Shown: in pieces, positions 1-6,147 of the stretch | Layout: the number at the start of each line of letters is the position of its first letter | Position numbering within the stretch: position 1 is the stretch's first letter | Assembly: GCA_035317085.1 (NCBI GenBank) | Contig: DATHHS010000248.1 | Span: forward strand, 1-8,525 | Direction: 5' to 3' | DNA: 8,525 bases | Source: VBDM01 sp035317085 | Lineage (GTDB): Bacteria; Pseudomonadota; Gammaproteobacteria; Burkholderiales; SG8-39 | Translations under genes and position numbers: made by a program | The notes under the pieces: model-generated | The model's database searches: none | The model's input: only the letters and a program-made list of their open reading frames with translations | Told to the model about the DNA's origin: nothing

Positions 1-1573
1 TGAGGATGCTCGGGTTTTTCAGGACCGCGCGGGCGATCGCGACCCGCTGCTTCTCCCCTCCCGAAAGCTTCAAGCCCCGTTCGCCGACGCGGGACTCGTA
101 CCGGTCGGGAAGGCTCTCTATGAATTCGTGGATGTGCGCCGCTCTCGCGGCCTCGATCACCTCTTCGGGCGACGCACCCGGCCGCCCGTAGTGAATGTTG
201 TAGAGGATCGTGTCGTTGAACAATACCGTGTCCTGGGGCACGATGCCTATGGCCGAGCGCAAGGAAGACTGCGTCACGCCTCGAATGTCTGCTCCGTTGA
301 TGACGATGCGGCCCGCGTTCACGTCATAGAAGCGGAACAGGAGCCGAGCCAGCGTCGATTTGCCCGAGCCGCTGTGTCCCACGACCGCGATCTTGCTCCC
401 GGCCGGCACCTCGAACGAAACGTCGAAGAGGATCTGCCGTCTCGACTCGTAGAAGAAATCGACGTGCTCGAAACGCACCGTCGCGCTTCCCGCGCCTTTT
501 GCAAGGGGCAGCGGCGCCGCATCGGGCCGATCCTGGATCTCCCGGTCCTGGGTGAGCAGGCGGAACATGCGGTCCATGTCGATGAGCGCCTGCTTGATCT
601 CGCGGTACACCATGCCGAGGAAGTTGAGCGGGATGTAGAGCTGGATCAAAAGGCCGTTGACGAGCACCAGGTCGCCGAGCGTAAGTGTCTTGGCGACCAC
701 TCCCTGAGCCGCGAGGATCATGAGCAGTGTCACCGCGACGGCGATGATGCAGCTCTGCCCGATGTTGAGCAGTCCGAGCGAGGCTTCGTTCCTTACCGCG
801 ACGGACTCGTATTTCTGCAGGTTCTCGTCGTAGCGGCGCGCCTCGTACTCCTCGTTGTTGAAGTATTTCACCGTTTCGTAGTTGAGCAGGCTGTCGATCG
901 CGCGCGTGTTGGCCTTCGAATCCAGCTCGTTCGCCTGGCGCCGGATATCCATGCGCCACTCGGTGATCGACACGCTGAAGGCGATGTAGATCACCACCGC
1001 GACAAAGGTGACGGCCGCGAAGCGCCAGTCGAATTTGGTCAGGAGGATGGCCGCCACCAGGCTGAATTCGAGGATCACCGGGACGATCGAGAACAGCATG
1101 TAGGTCAGCAGCGTGGAGATGCCGCGCGTGCCCCGCTCGATGTCGCGCGATACCCCGCCGGTATGACGCTCCAGATGAAAGCGCAGAGACAGGCTGTGCA
1201 TGTGGCGGAACACGGTGAGCGCGACGCGGCGGATCGCGCGCTGTGTCACCCGCACGAACACGATGTCGCGCAGCTCCGCGAACAGCGTCGTCGAGAAGCG
1301 CAGGATGCCGTAGGCGGCGAGCAGTGCGAGCGGCAGCACCAGGATCGCGGTCTGCGCGTCCAGCGAGTCGACCACTTGCTTGAGGATAAGCGGCACGCCG
1401 ACATTGGCGAGCTTGGCCGCTGTCAGGAACGCCAGCGCGATCGCCACGCGGACGCGGAATTCCCACAGGTAGGGGACGAGCATCCCGACCGCGCGCCATT
1501 CGCTGCGCGGTTTCGGCGCGGTGGAATCCTTCAGCGCGGCGGGAAAGGCAAGACTGCGGTGATCGTGGGCCAT
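1..1573 (-). CDS. Atm1/HMT1-type ABC transporter, permease-ATPase fusion (partial, C-terminus off window)
   Basis: This is an inner-membrane ABC half-transporter that should act as a homodimer. Reading the minus strand from the ATG at 1573 gives 524 uninterrupted residues to the left edge. Residues about 30-330 form the membrane domain with several hydrophobic segments (about 41-65, 76-95, 155-178, 185-203, 268-290, 303-322). Residues about 365 onward are the ATPase: Walker A GHSGSGKST at 399-407, Q-loop Gln447 (VPQD), and signature LSGGE at 503-507. Walker B and the H-loop fall outside the window. The stretches NYETVKYFNNE (231-241) and NFLGMVYREIKQAL (317-330) are typical of the Atm1/ABCB7/HMT1 branch, whose members export glutathione-derived sulfur species or metal-thiol conjugates; that substrate is inferred from the family. 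Roughly 80 residues are missing compared with the usual length of about 600. No clear Shine-Dalgarno precedes the ATG, so a start a few codons upstream is possible. The gene is divergent from fadE and has no evident link to lipid breakdown. Confidence 0.9.
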   Translation of the reverse strand, partial: MAHDHRSLAFPAALKDSTAPKPRSEWRAVGMLVPYLWEFRVRVAIALAFLTAAKLANVGVPLILKQVVDSLDAQTAILVLPLALLAAYGILRFSTTLFAELRDIVFVRVTQRAIRRVALTVFRHMHSLSLRFHLERHTGGVSRDIERGTRGISTLLTYMLFSIVPVILEFSLVAAILLTKFDWRFAAVTFVAVVIYIAFSVSITEWRMDIRRQANELDSKANTRAIDSLLNYETVKYFNNEEYEARRYDENLQKYESVAVRNEASLGLLNIGQSCIIAVAVTLLMILAAQGVVAKTLTLGDLVLVNGLLIQLYIPLNFLGMVYREIKQALIDMDRMFRLLTQDREIQDRPDAAPLPLAKGAGSATVRFEHVDFFYESRRQILFDVSFEVPAGSKIAVVGHSGSGKSTLARLLFRFYDVNAGRIVINGADIRGVTQSSLRSAIGIVPQDTVLFNDTILYNIHYGRPGASPEEVIEAARAAHIHEFIESLPDRYESRVGERGLKLSGGEKQRVAIARAVLKNPSIL

Positions 1574-1619
1574 GGGGGATTGCAATGTTACACGGGGGCG
1601 GGATACGGACGGAGCAAGT

Positions 1620-1731
1620 GGAAAACCGGGGACAGACCACGGTTTTCGGATCCGCACATCGTCATTGCCGTCCCGCGACCTCGCACCCTTGGATTTCTGC
1701 GCTGAAAACCGTGGTCTGTCCTCGGTTTTCC
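1620..1731. repeat. REPIN-like pair of inverted palindromes
   Basis: Two 27-nt units lie at 1621-1647 and 1704-1730. The reverse complement of the second matches the first at 26 of 27 positions, and one further outer pair (1620 with 1731) extends the match. Each unit is itself a hairpin, with an 8-bp stem GAAAACCG/CGGTTTTC around an 11-nt loop (GGGACAGACCA in the first). The pair is separated by 56 bp, so the element can fold as two small hairpins or one long one. Two REP-like palindromes facing each other over about 110 bp is the architecture of a REPIN. From memory, unchecked, motifs containing ACCGGGGACAGACC are dispersed in proteobacterial genomes. It occupies most of the divergent ABC transporter/fadE gap, so it lies in the 5' region of one or both genes. 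Confidence 0.8.
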
Positions 1732-1778
1732 GGAGCGGCGTATCATGCCGTATTGCCTTGAATCCCCCAGAGATCATT

Positions 1779-1785
1779 CCGGAGG
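1779..1785 (+). promoter_or_regulatory. Ribosome binding site deciding the fadE start
   Basis: A strong purine-rich Shine-Dalgarno (GGAGG at 1781-1785) sits five bases before the ATG at 1790. It lies inside the longer open frame that begins at an ATG at 1745, so the 15 extra N-terminal codons of that frame are very unlikely to be translated. The ATG at 1745 has no comparable site. Starting at 1790 also places a hydrophobic membrane segment right at the N-terminus, as expected for FadE. Confidence 0.75.
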
Positions 1786-1789
1786 GCCC

Positions 1790-4252
1790 ATGCCGCTCGC
1801 TGTCTGGATCGTCGCAGTCGTCGCCGTTTCGTTTGCGCTTGCCTATCTGAATTCATCCGGATGGATCTGGATCGTCGCGGGCGCGGTGGCGCTTCTCGCC
1901 GGTCTGGCTGGAGGAGTGCTCACTACGGACGCTTCTCTCGCGCTCGCCGGGATGCTCGCCTTGTGCAGCGTGGTGCTGGGCGTGGCGCCTTTGCGCCGCT
2001 TGCTGATTTCGCGCCCCATTCTTTCCTGGTATCGCGGCCAGCTTCCGGCCATGTCGCAGACCGAGCAGGAAGCGATCGATGCGGGCACGGTGTGGTGGGA
2101 TGGCGATCTTTTCTCCGGCCGCCCCGACTGGAAGAAGCTGCTCGCCGTGCCGCGGCCGAAGCTCACGCCTGAGGAACAGGCCTTCCTCGACAACGAAACC
2201 GAGCAGCTGTGCGCGATGGTCAACGACTGGGAGACGACGCAGGTATATCAAGACCTGCCGCCGCACGCGTGGCAGTTCATCAAGGACAAGGGCTTCCTCG
2301 GGATGATCATCCCGAAGAAATACGGCGGCAAGGAATTCTCCGCGACCATGCATTCGCAGGTGATCCAGAAGCTCGGGACCCGCTGCGGCGTGGCCACGGT
2401 GCACGTCATGGTTCCCAACTCCCTGGGACCGGCCGAGCTGCTGCTGCACTACGGCACCGAGGAGCAGAAAAATCATTACCTGCCGCGCCTCGCGAAAGGC
2501 CTCGAAATCCCCTGCTTCGGCCTGACCAATCCGAACGCGGGATCCGACGCCGCGGCGATTCCCGATTTCGGCATCGTATGCAAGGGAACCTGGGAAGGCC
2601 GCGAAGTGCTCGGCATGCGCGTCACCTGGGAGAAGCGCTACATCACGCTGGGCCCCATCTCGACGCTCCTCGGGCTCGCTTTCCGGCTGCGCGATCCGGA
2701 CCGCCTGCTCGGAGAGAAGGAAGACATCGGCATCACCTGCGCGCTGGTGCGCACCGACACGCCGGGCGTCAACATCGGCCGCCGCCACAACCCTCTGAAC
2801 GCGGTGTTCCAGAACGGCCCGAACTGGGGCAAGGACGTGTTCATGCCGCTCGACTGGATCATCGGCGGGCCGAAGATGGCGGGCCAGGGCTGGAGGATGC
2901 TGATGGAGTGCCTCGCCGCGGGACGTTCGATCTCGCTGCCTTCCTCGGGTACCGGTTACGCCAAGCTCGCCGCGCGTGCGACCGGCGCCTATGCGCGCGT
3001 GCGCAGCCAGTTCAAGACGCCGATCGGAAAATTCGAAGGCATCGAGGAGCCGCTCGCCCGCATCGGCGGCAACCTCTACATGATGGACGCGGCCCGCATC
3101 ATGACCGCAGGCGCGGTGGACCTCGGCGAAAAACCCTCGGTGATCTCGGCGATCGTCAAATATCACCTCACCGAGCGCGGCCGTGCCGTGGTGAACGACG
3201 CGATGGACATCCTCGGCGGCAAGGGGATCTGTCTCGGTCCGAACAATTTCATGGGGCGCTCCTACCAGCAGCTGCCCATCGCGATCACGGTCGAGGGAGC
3301 GAACATCCTCACGCGCAACCTTATCGTCTTCGGGCAAGGGGCGATCCGCTGCCATCCGTACGTGCTGCGCGAAATGAACGCCGCGCGCGCCGGCGACCTG
3401 AAGAGCTTCGACGCCGCACTATTCGGTCATCTCCGGCACGTGATCTCGAACGAGACACGCGCCTTCCTCATGGCGATCACCGGATCGTGCTTCGTTTCGG
3501 TTCCCACGGCTGCTTCCCCGCAGACGCGCCGCTACTACCGGCATCTGACGCGGATGTCCGCCGCTCTCGCCTATGCGGCGGATATCTCGATGTTCGTCCT
3601 GGGGGGATCGCTGAAGCGCCGGGAACGGATCTCGGCGCGCCTGGGCGACGTCCTGTCCATGCTGTATCTCGCCTCCGCGACACTGAAGCGCTTCGAGGAC
3701 GAGGGCCGGCAGGAGGCCGATCTTCCGTTTGTGCATTGGTCGCTGCAGGACGCACTCGCCCGCGCGGCCGACGCGCTGCAAGGCATGCTCGCGAACTATC
3801 CGGCGCGCCTTGTGGGCGCGTTCCTGCGCTTCGCGATTTTCCCGTTCGGGCGGCACTTCGCGCCGCCCAGCGACGCGCTCGGACACGCGGTCGCGCGCCT
3901 GCTCATCGCGCCTTCGGCCGCACGCGACCGTCTCTGCGCCGGCATGTACCTGCCCAAGGCCGAAAGCGAACCGCTCGGCTGCCTCGAAGCCGCGCTCGAG
4001 GCAACCATCAAGGCCGAAGCGGTCGAGGCGAAAATCCGCACCGCGCAAAAATCCGGGACGATACGCGGTCGGACGCCCGAGGAGCTCGCGCAGGCGGCAT
4101 TCGCCGCGCACCTCATCGGCGAGGAAGAGCAGGCTCTGCTCAAGCGCGCGGCGCAACTCCGCGACGAGGTGATCCGCGTGGACCATTTCCCGCAGGATCT
4201 CGGGCTGTCGGAAGCGCTGCGGCCGGTACAGCCGCAACGCGCCGCGGCTTGA
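1790..4252 (+). CDS. fadE: Acyl-CoA dehydrogenase FadE (membrane type, with DUF1974-like C-terminus)
   Basis: FadE is an FAD-dependent acyl-CoA dehydrogenase that catalyses the first step of beta-oxidation, acyl-CoA to trans-2-enoyl-CoA. The 820-residue product is close to E. coli FadE (about 814). Residues 1-20, 24-45 and 48-67 are hydrophobic, a likely membrane anchor. The N-terminal helical domain follows at about 120-240. The middle FAD/substrate region contains CFGLTNPNAGSDA (242-254) and KRYITLG (282-288). In VEGANILTRN, Glu502 aligns by motif with the catalytic Glu of the YEGT motif in other acyl-CoA dehydrogenases. From about residue 515 to the end is the long C-terminal extension seen in bacterial FadE (SCFVSVPTAASP, then the segment around SMFVLGGSLKRRERIS). 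The start is fixed by the GGAGG at 1781-1785. fadI and fadJ follow on the same strand, which supports the assignment. No FadR- or PsrA-type operator could be identified with confidence. Confidence 0.95.
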   Translation: MPLAVWIVAVVAVSFALAYLNSSGWIWIVAGAVALLAGLAGGVLTTDASLALAGMLALCSVVLGVAPLRRLLISRPILSWYRGQLPAMSQTEQEAIDAGTVWWDGDLFSGRPDWKKLLAVPRPKLTPEEQAFLDNETEQLCAMVNDWETTQVYQDLPPHAWQFIKDKGFLGMIIPKKYGGKEFSATMHSQVIQKLGTRCGVATVHVMVPNSLGPAELLLHYGTEEQKNHYLPRLAKGLEIPCFGLTNPNAGSDAAAIPDFGIVCKGTWEGREVLGMRVTWEKRYITLGPISTLLGLAFRLRDPDRLLGEKEDIGITCALVRTDTPGVNIGRRHNPLNAVFQNGPNWGKDVFMPLDWIIGGPKMAGQGWRMLMECLAAGRSISLPSSGTGYAKLAARATGAYARVRSQFKTPIGKFEGIEEPLARIGGNLYMMDAARIMTAGAVDLGEKPSVISAIVKYHLTERGRAVVNDAMDILGGKGICLGPNNFMGRSYQQLPIAITVEGANILTRNLIVFGQGAIRCHPYVLREMNAARAGDLKSFDAALFGHLRHVISNETRAFLMAITGSCFVSVPTAASPQTRRYYRHLTRMSAALAYAADISMFVLGGSLKRRERISARLGDVLSMLYLASATLKRFEDEGRQEADLPFVHWSLQDALARAADALQGMLANYPARLVGAFLRFAIFPFGRHFAPPSDALGHAVARLLIAPSAARDRLCAGMYLPKAESEPLGCLEAALEATIKAEAVEAKIRTAQKSGTIRGRTPEELAQAAFAAHLIGEEEQALLKRAAQLRDEVIRVDHFPQDLGLSEALRPVQPQRAAA

Positions 4253-4273
4253 TTCGAGCGCCAGGAGCCTCAA

Positions 4274-4307
4274 TAATTCGTCATTCCGGATAATTCGTCA
4301 TTCCGGA
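4274..4307. repeat. 17-bp perfect tandem duplication
   Basis: The unit TAATTCGTCATTCCGGA occurs twice with no spacer (4274-4290 and 4291-4307). The second copy runs directly into the palindrome at 4297-4373, and the first repeats that palindrome's left edge. This looks like a short duplication at the boundary of the repeat element, from slippage or an insertion event. It lies just after the fadE stop codon. Confidence 0.9.
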
Positions 4308-4373
4308 CGCGCGAAGCGCGAGCCGGAATCCAGTGACGTGCAGCCCGGCTGGATTCCCGCCTGCGGGAATGAC
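4297..4373. repeat. Bipartite intergenic palindrome (REP-like) between fadE and fadI
   Basis: There are two hairpins in a row. The first has outer stem ATTCCGG (4300-4306) with CCGGAAT (4323-4329) and inner stem CGCGC (4308-4312) with GCGCG (4316-4320) around a GAA loop. The second pairs ATTCCCGC (4353-4360) with GCGGGAAT (4363-4370), so the innermost bases must open to form the loop. The element begins with GTCATTCC and ends with its complement GGAATGAC. The inner flanks GGAATCCAG (4325-4333) and CTGGATTCC (4349-4357) are also complementary, so the whole 77 bp can fold as one structure. This sequence type is a familiar dispersed repeat in proteobacteria (from memory). No T-run follows, so it is not a standard intrinsic terminator, though it could slow 3' exonucleases. 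Confidence 0.85.
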
Positions 4374-4411
4374 ACCCACGTAATCCACGTTATCTGCACG
4401 GTGGCAAGGCA

Positions 4412-5740
4412 ATGAATAAAGACATCTACATCATCGACGGCGCGCGCACGCCGTTCCTGAAATCGCGCAACCGGCCGGGCCCCTTCTCCGCGAGCGATCT
4501 CGCGACCGCCGCCGGCAAGACGCTGCTGGTGCGGCAGGCTTTCGCGCCGACCGAGCTCGACGAAGTGATTCTCGGCTGCGCGGCGCCTTCCGTGGACGAG
4601 GTGAACATCGGGCGTGTCGCGGCGCTGCGCATGGGCTGCGGGCAGAAGGTGCCGGGATGGACCGTGATGCGCAACTGCGCCTCGGGCATGCAGGCCCTCG
4701 ATTCCGCCGTCGCCAACATGCTTTCCGGACGTTCGAACCTCGTGCTCGCGGGCGGCGTGGACGCGCTCTCGCGCGTTCCTCTCCTCTATTCGGACGTGAT
4801 GGTGATGTGGTTTTCGAACTTCATGGCCGCGAAGACTCCTTTGCAGAAGGCCGGCATGTTCCTGAAGCTGAAGCCGACGCAGTTGCTCACCCCCATCATC
4901 GGCATCATGAAAGGCCTCACCGATCCCTACGTCGGCCTGCTCATGGGCCAGACAGCCGAAAATCTCGCCTACCGTTTCGGGATCAGCCGCCGGGAAATGG
5001 ACGAGCTCTCCGCGGAGAGCCATGCGCGCGTGATCCGCGCGCAGGAGAACGGCGCATTCAACAATCCACACGACGGTCTCGCACCGGAAATCGTGCCGAT
5101 CTACGACGACAAGGGCAATCTCTACAAGGACGACGACGGCGTGCGCAAGGACTCCACCGCCGAGAACCTGGCGAAACTCAAACCCTTTTTCGACCGGAAG
5201 TACGGCAACGTCACCGCCGGAAATTCCTCGCAGATCACCGACGGCGCGGCGTGGCTGGTGCTCGCGACCGAAGAGGCGGTGAAACGCCACGGTCTGAAGC
5301 CGCTCGGCCGCATCGTGGATTCGCAATGGGCGGGCCTCGACCCGGCGCAGATGGGACTCGGACCCGTCCACGCCTCGACGCCGATCCTCAAGCGTCACGG
5401 CCTCAAGCTCAACGATCTGGATGCCTGGGAAATCAACGAGGCGTTCGCCGCCCAGGTGCTCGGCTGCCTCGCCGCCTGGAAGGAAGACAAATATTGCCGC
5501 GAGGAACTGGGCCTCGAGGGCGCGATGGGTGCACTCGATACGGCGAAGCTCAACGTGGACGGCGGCGCCATCGCCCTCGGCCACCCGGTGGGCGCCTCCG
5601 GTGCTCGCATTGTGTTGCATCTGCTGCACACGCTCAAGCGCGCAAAGGCAGGCAGCCCCGCGCAAAGGCCGCGGCGCGGCATGGCCTCGATCTGCATCGG
5701 AGGAGGCCTCGGCGGCGCGATGCTGGTCGAGGCGCTGTAA
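4412..5740 (+). CDS. fadI: 3-ketoacyl-CoA thiolase, long FadI/HADHB-like form
   Basis: This thiolase cleaves 3-ketoacyl-CoA with free CoA to release acetyl-CoA, the last step of beta-oxidation. The 442-residue product is close to E. coli FadI (about 436) and longer than the FadA type (about 390). The visible catalytic set is complete: nucleophile Cys89 in NCASGMQAL, NEAF at 342-345, His391 in GHPVGASGARI, and Cys428 in CIGGGLGGAM. The extra length is largely a hydrophobic stretch at about 121-177, as in the FadI/trifunctional-protein beta branch, where this region contacts membrane. The ATG at 4412 has only weak ribosome-binding candidates (GGTGG at 4400-4404, AAGG at 4406-4409). It is co-directional with fadE (159-bp gap) and fadJ, its expected complex partner. 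An acetyl-CoA acetyltransferase annotation is possible, but the fadE/fadJ setting favours the degradative role. Confidence 0.93.
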   Translation: MNKDIYIIDGARTPFLKSRNRPGPFSASDLATAAGKTLLVRQAFAPTELDEVILGCAAPSVDEVNIGRVAALRMGCGQKVPGWTVMRNCASGMQALDSAVANMLSGRSNLVLAGGVDALSRVPLLYSDVMVMWFSNFMAAKTPLQKAGMFLKLKPTQLLTPIIGIMKGLTDPYVGLLMGQTAENLAYRFGISRREMDELSAESHARVIRAQENGAFNNPHDGLAPEIVPIYDDKGNLYKDDDGVRKDSTAENLAKLKPFFDRKYGNVTAGNSSQITDGAAWLVLATEEAVKRHGLKPLGRIVDSQWAGLDPAQMGLGPVHASTPILKRHGLKLNDLDAWEINEAFAAQVLGCLAAWKEDKYCREELGLEGAMGALDTAKLNVDGGAIALGHPVGASGARIVLHLLHTLKRAKAGSPAQRPRRGMASICIGGGLGGAMLVEAL

Positions 5741-5747
5741 GTCCGTC

Positions 5748-5767
5748 GTCCCCGCGAAAGCGGGGAC
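5748..5767. repeat. GAAA-loop hairpin after fadI, left flank of the GIY-YIG unit
   Basis: This is a perfect 8-bp stem, GTCCCCGC (5748-5755) with GCGGGGAC (5760-5767), closed by a GAAA tetraloop. It starts seven bases after the fadI stop codon and ends eight bases before the likely GTG start of the GIY-YIG gene. No T-run follows, so it is more likely an mRNA 3'-end stabiliser or repeat relic than an intrinsic terminator. Its 14-nt core (5751-5764) is the exact reverse complement of 6090-6103 on the far side of the GIY-YIG gene. Confidence 0.85.
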
Positions 5768-5775
5768 CCGGCAGC

Positions 5776-6067
5776 GTGGAAAAGTTGCCGTGTGTATACA
5801 TTTTGGCGAGCAAGCGCAACGGCACTCTCTACATCGGGATAAGCAGTGATCTGGTCAAACGCGTTTACGAGCACAAAAATGGGCTTGCCGACGGATTTAC
5901 AAGGAAGTATCACGTTCACTCTCTCGTATAATTTCGAACAGCACGAGGAAATGAACGCAGCGATCACTCGTGAAAAACAGATCAAGAAATGGAACCGCGC
6001 GTGGAAACTAGAATTGATCGAGACGAACAATCCGGAGTGGAAAGATCTTTACGAAGATATCATCTGA
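5776..6067 (+). pseudogene. Small single-domain GIY-YIG nuclease, frameshifted
   Basis: This encodes a GIY-YIG endonuclease-like protein of the short UPF0213/YhbQ-like kind. From a GTG at 5776 the frame reads a short lead (MEKLPC) and then VYILASKRNGTLYIG, with Tyr8, YIG at 19-21 and Arg29 (DLVKR), and stops at a TAA at 5929-5931. The next frame continues the same domain with FEQHEEMNAAITREKQ and NPEWKDLYEDII to a TGA at 6065-6067. Removing one A from the AA at 5930-5931 restores HSLVYFEQHEE and a 96-residue protein, the usual family length. The first fragment lacks the probable metal-binding Glu (Glu66 of the joined protein), so the gene is probably inactive unless the extra base is a sequencing error. 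TTG at 5785 is an alternative start. The gene is visibly AT-richer than its neighbours and is bracketed by inverted hairpins, consistent with acquisition. Cellular role unknown. Confidence 0.85.
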
Positions 6068-6084
6068 CTTCGGATCGTCTGGCT

Positions 6085-6109
6085 GGATTCCCGCTTTCGC
6101 GGGAATGAC
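6085..6109. repeat. GGATTCCCGC hairpin, right flank of the GIY-YIG unit
   Basis: The stem ATTCCCGC (6087-6094) pairs with GCGGGAAT (6099-6106) around a TTTC loop, and GAC follows. It lies about 20 bases after the GIY-YIG stop codon. The core at 6090-6103 is the reverse complement of the core of the hairpin at 5748-5767. The right half also resembles the second hairpin of the element at 4297-4373. No T-run follows. Confidence 0.85.
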
Positions 6110-6142
6110 AGGACGAGATTGCGCAGGAATGACAGGGCGAGA
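6102..6142. repeat. Imperfect direct repeat (period 24) leading into fadJ
   Basis: The 17 bases at 6102-6118 (GGAATGACAGGACGAGA) recur at 6126-6142 with a single A-to-G change, at a period of 24 bases. The first copy is the right arm of the hairpin at 6085-6109, so the second looks like a duplicated fragment of that repeat. The only ribosome-binding candidate for fadJ, AGGG at 6134-6137 with ten bases to the ATG, lies inside the second copy. Confidence 0.75.
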
Positions 6143-6147
6143 CCGAC

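Noticed and set aside
324..1640. A 438-residue minus-strand open frame over the ABC transporter
   Set aside because: It is in a different frame from the one carrying the ABC motifs. The real frame runs off the left edge and has no stop in the window.
128..1705. A 525-residue plus-strand open frame across the ABC transporter
   Set aside because: It is antisense to a continuous reading frame with Walker A, Q-loop and signature motifs. The product has no recognisable domain.
1745..1789. An upstream ATG extending FadE by 15 residues
   Set aside because: The strong GGAGG ribosome binding site lies inside this extension, and the downstream ATG at 1790 is ideally spaced from it.
1853..3355. A 500-residue minus-strand open frame across fadE, and a 694-residue plus-strand frame at 2209-4293
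   Set aside because: Both overlap fadE fully in other frames, have biased composition and show no domain signature.
4297..4373. An intrinsic terminator for fadE
   Set aside because: The hairpins are strong but no T-run follows either of them. The same holds for the hairpins at 5748-5767 and 6085-6109.
5846..6067. An independent 73-residue gene starting at ATG 5846
   Set aside because: Only its part after about 5933 resembles a protein family, and that part continues the GIY-YIG domain from the other frame. The first residues are an out-of-frame reading of the same domain.
4274..6109. A CRISPR array formed by the recurring palindromes
   Set aside because: The copies are few, differ in sequence and orientation, and are not regularly spaced by unique spacers.
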